From JABFRJ01 sp033812735 (GTDB lineage: Bacteria > Pseudomonadota > Alphaproteobacteria > Rhizobiales > Hyphomicrobiaceae), in the NCBI GenBank assembly GCA_033812735.1, contig JAPXTA010000004.1, positions 5,664 to 69,663 on the forward strand: DNA of 64,000 nt, read 5' to 3'. The translations under genes and the position numbers were made by a program. Positions 59,059 to 64,000 of this stretch are shown one piece after another. Below the pieces are notes generated by a model, which had not been told where the DNA came from, made no database searches, and worked only from the letters and a program-made list of their open reading frames with translations. How positions within the stretch are numbered: the first letter of the stretch is position 1; the number at the start of each line of letters is the position of its first letter.

Positions 59059-60414
59059 TCAGGCGGCGTCGGCCGCCTTTTGGACCGCTACAGCGATGTC
59101 GCCGACGACTTCGTTGACGAGCTTTTCGTCTTGCCCCTCGGCCATCACCCGGATGACCGGCTCCGTGCCGGATGGCCGGATAACGAGACGCCCTTTGCTG
59201 CCGAGTTTCGCCCGCCCGCCTTCGATCGCCTTCTTGACCGAGTCCTTCTCAAGCGGCTTGCCGTTCGCGTACCGCACATTCTTGAGGACCTGCGGCATCG
59301 GCACAAATCGGTTGCACACCTCACTCACAGGCTTCTTCGTCTCGACCACGACCGCCAGCACCTGTAGCGCCGCGACAAGTCCGTCGCCGGTCGTCGTGTG
59401 GTCGGAGATTACGATGTGCCCGCTCTGCTCGCCGCCGACGTTGAAGCCATGCTTGCGCATGTGCTCGACGACGTGACGGTCGCCAACGGCGGTGCGGATC
59501 ATCGCGAGACCCTGCTCCTTTAGATACAACTCAAGGCCGAGGTTCGACATCACAGTCGCAACAATGCCGCCAGCTGCGAGCTTCCCGCGCCGGTGCCAGC
59601 TCTCGGCAATGACGGCCATGATTTGGTCGCCGTCGACGATGTTGCCCTTCTCGTCGACGATGACGACACGGTCGGCGTCGCCGTCGAGAGCGATGCCGAT
59701 ATCGGCCCTGACTTCCTTGACCTTCGCGCAAAGGGCGGCCGGAGACGTCGAGCCGCAGCCGAGATTGATGTTACGGCCATTGGGCTCGACGCCGATTTTG
59801 ATGACTTCGGCGCCGAGTTCCCACAGCGCGTCGGGGGCAACCTCGTAACCGGCCCCGTTCGCGCAATCGATCACGATGCGAAGGCCATCGAGACGCACAT
59901 CCTTCGGCAGCGTCCGTTTTGCGAACTCCACATAGCGTTCCTGCGCGCTGTCGACACGCTTGGCGCGGCCGATCTTGTCGGCGGTGACCATCAAGGTCGA
60001 CGACGGCGCATCGATGAGACGTTCCATCTCGAGTTCCATCTCGTCCGAGAGCTTGTAGCCGTCGGGATCGAAGAACTTGATGCCGTTGTCGTGGTAGGGG
60101 TTGTGTGACGCCGAGATCATCACACCGAGGTCGGCGCGCAGCGACCGGGTCAACATGGCCACGGCCGGGGTCGGCATCGGGCCGAGCAGGAACACGTCCA
60201 TCCCAACCGACGTAAAGCCTGACGTCAGCGCCGTCTCGATCATGTAGCCGGACAGACGGGTATCTTTGCCAATCACCACCCGATGCGGCACTTGCCCGTT
60301 GGTGGAGAATAGCCGTCCAGCCGCCATACCCGTCTTGAGCGCGATTTCGGCCGTCATCGGCGGTGCGTTGGCCAACCCACGGATGCCGTCGGTGCCAAAA
60401 TAGCGTCGTGTCAT
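59059..60414 (-). CDS. glmM: phosphoglucosamine mutase
   Basis: A 451-residue cytoplasmic enzyme that converts glucosamine-6-phosphate to glucosamine-1-phosphate, the step before UDP-GlcNAc for peptidoglycan and lipopolysaccharide. It has the N-terminal MTRRYFGTDGIRG, the phosphoserine loop ISASHNPYHDNG with Ser103 as the phosphorylated residue, the magnesium-binding DGDADR, the sugar-binding GGEQSGHIV and the C-terminal phosphate-binding RPSGTEPVIRVM. Starts upstream of ATG 60414 are rejected, because GGGGA precedes this ATG and the family starts here. In many alphaproteobacteria glmM follows ftsH and folP; neither is seen here. It is probably essential. Confidence 0.97.
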   Translation of the reverse strand: MTRRYFGTDGIRGLANAPPMTAEIALKTGMAAGRLFSTNGQVPHRVVIGKDTRLSGYMIETALTSGFTSVGMDVFLLGPMPTPAVAMLTRSLRADLGVMISASHNPYHDNGIKFFDPDGYKLSDEMELEMERLIDAPSSTLMVTADKIGRAKRVDSAQERYVEFAKRTLPKDVRLDGLRIVIDCANGAGYEVAPDALWELGAEVIKIGVEPNGRNINLGCGSTSPAALCAKVKEVRADIGIALDGDADRVVIVDEKGNIVDGDQIMAVIAESWHRRGKLAAGGIVATVMSNLGLELYLKEQGLAMIRTAVGDRHVVEHMRKHGFNVGGEQSGHIVISDHTTTGDGLVAALQVLAVVVETKKPVSEVCNRFVPMPQVLKNVRYANGKPLEKDSVKKAIEGGRAKLGSKGRLVIRPSGTEPVIRVMAEGQDEKLVNEVVGDIAVAVQKAADAA

Positions 60415-60625
60415 GCGAATTTTTCCCCGTGCGGCTTGCAGCGAGATACATCTGTTAACGCTGTTACGCCGCAGATGCTCCTGATGCAATCGAAGCGCGC
60501 ATCTCATGCACTACGGCAATGAGGCTATCGATAAAATGACAGGCAAGATAAGGGCCAAAATCCGGGTAATTGGTATTAGTGGCCTGTGATAAATAGATAT
60601 TATTAGCTTGAGGGTGACGCCTGCC

Positions 60626-61291
60626 GTGACGATCGTGCGATATGAACCACTCGCCTTCTCGGCCATCGAAGCGACCGAGAGCCTCGCCCGCGCGGAAGCC
60701 TTTCTGGCGACGATGCGCCGCCGCCGCACGGTACGGGACTTCTCCACCGCCCCGGTGCCCCGTGAACTCATCGAAAAGGCGATCCTGACGGCCGGGACGG
60801 CCCCCTCCGGCGCCAATCAGCAGCCGTGGACATTCGCCTGCATCTCGAACCCCGACGTCAAGAAGCGGATTCGCGAGGCCGCCGAGGAGGAAGAGAAAGC
60901 CTTCTATGCCGGCCGCGCCGGGGAGGAATGGCTGGGCGCCCTCGCTCATCTCGGAACGAATTGGCAAAAGCCATTCCTGGAAACCGCGCCTTGGCTGATC
61001 GCCATTTTCGGGCAGCGCTGGGGGACCGATCCACAGGGCCAGAAAGTGAAACACTATTACGTGCCAGAATCGATCGGCATAGCGGCCGGCCTGTTGATCG
61101 CCAGCCTCCACAACGCCGGCCTCGCAACCCTGACCCATACGCCGAGCCCGATGGGTTTTTTGAACGGCATCTGCAACCGTCCAGAATCCGAGAAAGCCTA
61201 TATACTTCTGGTCGTTGGCTATCCATCGGACGGCTGCCAGGTGCCGGTCATCCAGAAAAAGGATCTGGCCGATATTTCGGTCTGGATCTGA
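60626..61291 (+). CDS. nitroreductase-family oxidoreductase
   Basis: A flavin (FMN) enzyme of about 221 residues. The early RRRRTVRDFSTAPVP segment and the TAGTAPSGANQQPWTF loop form the FMN phosphate- and ring-binding parts. Further features are PWLIAIFGQRWG, ESIGIAAGLLIASLHNAGLATLTHTP and the C-terminal LVVGYPSDGCQVP. The pattern matches nitroreductases related to BluB or to iodotyrosine dehalogenase-like proteins. It is cytoplasmic and dimeric. The start is uncertain: GTG 60626 has GAGGG 11 bases before it; TTG 60608 and GTG 60614 are alternatives. It is divergent from glmM across an AT-rich region (TAAATAGATATTATTAGC) that should hold both promoters. Confidence 0.87.
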   Translation: MTIVRYEPLAFSAIEATESLARAEAFLATMRRRRTVRDFSTAPVPRELIEKAILTAGTAPSGANQQPWTFACISNPDVKKRIREAAEEEEKAFYAGRAGEEWLGALAHLGTNWQKPFLETAPWLIAIFGQRWGTDPQGQKVKHYYVPESIGIAAGLLIASLHNAGLATLTHTPSPMGFLNGICNRPESEKAYILLVVGYPSDGCQVPVIQKKDLADISVWI

Positions 61292-61304
61292 AAAGCCAGT
61301 CCGC

Positions 61305-61616
61305 TCAGCGCGCGGTCTGGGCTGGCTCGAAGAAGTGCCTGAGAGCGCCGACGACTATGACCATCAACCCGCCGCCTAGCCCCGCGCCTGCCACCTGAGC
61401 AACGATGTGGCCCATGTCCGGCTCGCCGCCGGCACCAGCCGCATGGGACGCCAGCCCCAAGAGACTCACCAGGACTTGGCTGCCAAGGCCGCCGCCGACC
61501 ATGCCGGCGATCGAATTACCGAAGCCGCCGAGGCTGAGAGACTTTGCGATCCCGCCGCCGGCATTGCCGCCGAGTGCCCCACTGATGAGTTGGATGGCGA
61601 GGTTGACGATGTCCAT
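61305..61616 (-). CDS. Gly-rich hydrophobic membrane protein, 103 aa
   Basis: No family name can be given with confidence. Starting at ATG 61616 (GGGGG upstream), it is strongly Gly/Leu-rich with several possible membrane segments: NLAIQLISGALGGNAGGGIA, GNSIAGMVGGGLGSQVLVSLLGLA and VAGAGLGGGLMVIVVGALRHF. Homologues of this form are annotated as hypothetical membrane proteins in this order. It is convergent with the nitroreductase gene (13 bp apart). Confidence 0.65.
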   Translation of the reverse strand: MDIVNLAIQLISGALGGNAGGGIAKSLSLGGFGNSIAGMVGGGLGSQVLVSLLGLASHAAGAGGEPDMGHIVAQVAGAGLGGGLMVIVVGALRHFFEPAQTAR

Positions 61617-61769
61617 GCTGCCCCCGAATGGCAAGTACGACCGACTCGAAACGCCGATCTGACTAAAGCATAGTCACCACCCGTTTGTCATAGTGGCGAT
61701 TTACGCGTGTGAATTCAGCATGCTAAGGGTATCGTCCGATGGCCTATCGAACCCCTGGAGTTCCCGACG

Positions 61770-62153
61770 ATGCGTCTGCCACTAACCGCCTCTTTCGCGC
61801 TGGCTCTCGTAGCGGCGCTGGCCAGCGCGGCGCCCGCCGAAGCTGCTGCCAAGAAAAAAGCCCGGGCGGCGGTCGCCATGGTGGATGGGTCGGCGGATCA
61901 TCCGAAGGCAGATTATTATCGCCGCAAGCCTGAAGTGCGCGGGTATCTTCAACGCCGTGGTGGTTACTCGTTCTACCGCGAAGACGTCATCAACACGTAC
62001 AGCGACAACCGGACCAAATACGGCTCGATCAACAGCTATCGCGACGCTCTGGTCGATCGCCAAACCCCAAACGGCCCGTTTGATCACGGCTTCTTTTTCG
62101 ACAGCGGCATCACCTTCGGCGGCATTCCCTCGAGCACGCCGTATCCGAACTGA
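61770..62153 (+). CDS. secreted hypothetical protein, 127 aa
   Basis: No recognised family. GGAG lies 9 bases before the ATG. A signal peptide (TASFALALVAALASAAPAEA) is followed by a basic stretch (AAKKKARAA) and a Tyr/Arg/Asp-rich mature region (DYYRRKPEVRGYLQRRGGYSFYREDVINTY) ending in a Gly/Phe-rich tail. It is probably periplasmic or outer-envelope. It precedes pyrH by 167 bp, but is unlikely to share its promoter. Confidence 0.75.
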   Translation: MRLPLTASFALALVAALASAAPAEAAAKKKARAAVAMVDGSADHPKADYYRRKPEVRGYLQRRGGYSFYREDVINTYSDNRTKYGSINSYRDALVDRQTPNGPFDHGFFFDSGITFGGIPSSTPYPN

Positions 62154-62320
62154 TCGGCGTCGCGAGCGCCCCTGCCGGTCAGACAACCCGTCTGGGCGCC
62201 GGGCAGCCTTTTGCGCGTGGCTGTGCGCGCCGCATTGATTGCGCGCCGTGAATCCGCCATTACGGCGCGAGAAGGCGGATGCTGGTGTATCTGCCGTCAC
62301 CGGCATGAAAGAGGCCAGCG

Positions 62321-63037
62321 ATGTCCTTCCTCTACAAGCGCATACTGCTGAAACTGTCCGGCGAAGCGCTGATGGGAACCCAGGGCTACGGCCTGTCGGT
62401 GCCGGTGCTCGATCGGCTGGCAAGCGACATCCGCGAGATCCATGCGGCCGGGATCGAGCTCGCACTCGTGGTCGGCGGCGGTAACATCTACCGGGGCCTG
62501 CAGGGCGCCACGCAGTTCGGAATGGACCGTGCGACCGGCGATTATATGGGCATGCTCGCGACTGTGATGAACGCCCTCGCCCTGCAAAGTGCGCTTGAAA
62601 AGGCGAAAGTGCCCGCCCGCGTGCTCTCGGCCATTTCCATGCCGACCGTTTGCGAGACGTTTGTGCGGCCTAAGGCGCTGCATCATCTCGCGGAAAAGCG
62701 CGTCGTGATCTTCGCGGCCGGCACCGGCAACCCGTTCTTCACGACGGATACGACCGCGGCCCTGCGCGCCGCCGAGATGAACTGCGGCGCCATTCTCAAG
62801 GCGACGCAGGTCGACGGCGTCTACACCGCCGACCCCAAGAAGGACAAAACCGCGACACGCTATGAGCGCGTGAGCTACAGTGAAGTGCTGGCCAAGAATC
62901 TCAATGTCATGGACGGCGCCGCCATCGCGCTTGCTCGCGACAACAAGATTCCGGTAATTGTGTTCTCGATCGACGAGCCCGGGAACCTGATGAAGGTGCT
63001 TTCGGGCCAGGGTCGCGCCACGACCGTCACCGATTGA
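62321..63037 (+). CDS. pyrH: UMP kinase
   Basis: A 238-residue cytoplasmic kinase that converts UMP to UDP using ATP. It belongs to the amino acid kinase superfamily, not the NMP kinases of eukaryotes. Visible motifs are KLSGEALMG (residues 8-16), VVGGGNIYRG, TGDYMGMLATVMNALALQSAL, the ribose/phosphate loop FAAGTGNPFFTTDTTAALRA and the ATP-side KATQVDGVYTADPKKD. It is hexameric and regulated by UTP and GTP in known cases. GAGG lies 6 bases before ATG 62321. It is first of the pyrH-frr-uppS operon; the usual upstream rpsB and tsf genes are not here. Confidence 0.98.
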   Translation: MSFLYKRILLKLSGEALMGTQGYGLSVPVLDRLASDIREIHAAGIELALVVGGGNIYRGLQGATQFGMDRATGDYMGMLATVMNALALQSALEKAKVPARVLSAISMPTVCETFVRPKALHHLAEKRVVIFAAGTGNPFFTTDTTAALRAAEMNCGAILKATQVDGVYTADPKKDKTATRYERVSYSEVLAKNLNVMDGAAIALARDNKIPVIVFSIDEPGNLMKVLSGQGRATTVTD

Positions 63038-63145
63038 GAACTCTGTTTAGTCGAGATCCCGCGCATACCGGTGGAATTGGTCTGCCGCGCCAGAAGATGT
63101 TACGCGACGCCGCTCTTGCGGACGTCTCGCCAGGAGGACAGGGCT

Positions 63146-63706
63146 ATGGCCCAGACATTCGACCTGAAAGACCTCGAAAAGCGCATGCGCGCTGCAATCG
63201 ATACGTTGAAGAAGGAATTCGCAGGTCTCCGGACCGGCCGCGCGAACGCCCACCTTCTCGATCCCGTCCAGGTCAATATCTACGGCTCGCGCATGCCCCT
63301 GTCGCAATGCGCGACCGTCTCGACGCCTGATGCCAAGACCATCTCGGTTCAGGTGTGGGACAAGGGCCAGATCAAGGCCGTCGAAAAGGCGATCTCGGAA
63401 GCCAATCTCGGCCTGACGCCGCGCGTCGATGGCCAGGTCATCCGCCTGTCGATGCCGCCGCTGACGGGTGATCGCCGCGCTGAACTCGCAAAACTCGCGG
63501 CGAAATACGGCGAACACAGCCGCGTGTCGATCCGCAACGTCCGCCGCGACGGCATGGACCTGCTCAAGAAGCTCGAGAAAGACGGCAAGATGAGCGAGGA
63601 CGACAGCCGCAAGAACGGCACCAAGGTCCAGGAGCTGACCGACAAGCTGATCAAGGAAATTGATCAGGCCATCCTGGCGAAGGAAGCAGAAATCAAACAG
63701 GTTTGA
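63146..63706 (+). CDS. frr: ribosome recycling factor
   Basis: A 186-residue protein that separates the ribosome from mRNA after termination, together with EF-G. Domain I is the long three-helix bundle (FDLKDLEKRMRAAIDTLKKEFAGLRTGRAN at the start, and the C-terminal pair DGMDLLKKLEKDGKMSEDDSRKNGTKVQELTDKLIKEID); domain II is the small beta/alpha part (VNIYGSRMPLSQCATVSTPDAKTISVQVWDK). AGGAGG (63132-63137), 8 bases upstream, fixes ATG 63146. It is 108 bp downstream of pyrH in the usual order and is essential. Confidence 0.98.
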   Translation: MAQTFDLKDLEKRMRAAIDTLKKEFAGLRTGRANAHLLDPVQVNIYGSRMPLSQCATVSTPDAKTISVQVWDKGQIKAVEKAISEANLGLTPRVDGQVIRLSMPPLTGDRRAELAKLAAKYGEHSRVSIRNVRRDGMDLLKKLEKDGKMSEDDSRKNGTKVQELTDKLIKEIDQAILAKEAEIKQV

Positions 63707-63808
63707 GCGTTTTCCTGAGTTTGGCGTCCTGAGGCCGGATCGGCACGTAGGGGGATCTTGAATGTGGCATCCTTGCCCCGGCCCTCGGTCCGAGAGAGGG
63801 GACGCGCG

Positions 63809-64000
63809 ATGACGGGCGTGACGAAGGTGGATGCGCCTCCTCCCCCGCTGAGCCACGTCGCCATCATCATGGATGGTAACGGGCGCTGGGCACAGGCGCG
63901 CGGCCTGCCTCGATTCGCCGGCCACAAGGCGGGCGTCGAAGCGGTACGGCGCACCGTCCGCGCCGCCAAAGACTTGGCGATCCCCTATCTGACCATCTAC
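63809..64000 (+). CDS. uppS: isoprenyl transferase (UppS), 3'-truncated
   Basis: The first 64 codons of undecaprenyl diphosphate synthase, cut by the right window edge. The signature HVAIIMDGNGRWAQARGLPR, with the catalytic Asp and the diphosphate-binding Asn-Gly-Arg, is followed by FAGHKAGVEAVRRTVRAAKDLAIPYLTIY. The enzyme condenses isopentenyl diphosphate units in cis to make the C55 lipid carrier for peptidoglycan. GAGAGAGGG lies before ATG 63809. Order pyrH-frr-uppS is as in many bacteria, with cdsA and dxr expected next. Confidence 0.97.
   Translation, partial: MTGVTKVDAPPPPLSHVAIIMDGNGRWAQARGLPRFAGHKAGVEAVRRTVRAAKDLAIPYLTIY

Overview
The window is GC-rich chromosomal DNA of an alphaproteobacterium, most likely a member of the Hyphomicrobiales (Rhizobiales). 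The basis is the gene content (phasin-like protein, LivHM, NitT/TauT and TAXI transporters, M23/LysM lipoprotein, monocistronic rpsD), two intergenic palindromic repeat families of a kind familiar from this order, and a perfect CtrA-type box (TTAA-N7-TTAAC). The order is an inference; no rRNA gene is present to test it. There is no prophage, integrase, insertion sequence or CRISPR array, and most of the window reads as ordinary chromosome.

Layout. 1-8.5 kb: the end of a LysR regulator, an unrecognised protein, an LtaS-like membrane phosphotransferase with Pho-box-like repeats upstream, a DEAD-box RNA helicase with a long leader and Arg-rich tail, a class III CoA transferase carrying an in-frame palindromic insertion, and a PPOX-family protein. 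8.5-19 kb: an RND efflux pump, a DUF1801 protein, a large SoeA-like molybdopterin oxidoreductase next to a diheme cytochrome, and two peptide-type ABC permeases. 19-30.5 kb: argE, Sua5, an IorB-like protein, cytochrome c, GNAT, TagA-type glycosyltransferase, GST, ptsN, TetR, a class V aminotransferase and an iron-binding protein. 30.6-36.7 kb: a NACHT/STAND ATPase, LivM, LivH and an NlpD-like lipoprotein. 37-42.9 kb: phasin-like protein, rpsD, tRNA-Leu(GAG), a 2OG-Fe(II) oxygenase, an AEC transporter, a TAXI binding protein and a DsrE-like protein.

The most unusual region is 43.0-51.5 kb. A secreted coiled-coil protein with Sel1/TPR-like repeats is transcribed divergently from three tightly coupled genes: SrfB-like (actin/Hsp70-fold ATPase motifs), SrfC-like (P-loop apparently lost), and a membrane-anchored coiled-coil/Sel1 protein. 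Both internal junctions are 4-bp overlaps of start and stop codons. I read this as a SrfBC-type system of unknown function with Sel1 scaffolds on both sides of the membrane.

51.6-64 kb: a CDF cation transporter with an altered metal site, a NitT/TauT-type ABC transporter whose binding protein is separated from its ATPase and permease by a secreted VRDHR-repeat protein and a TPR protein, an SDR, a GlsB-type membrane protein, glmM, a nitroreductase, small envelope proteins, and the essential pyrH-frr-uppS operon, which runs off the right edge.

Start codons were chosen mainly from visible Shine-Dalgarno sequences, and many differ from the longest possible reading frame. Family assignments come from motif recognition in the translated sequence; no database search was run.
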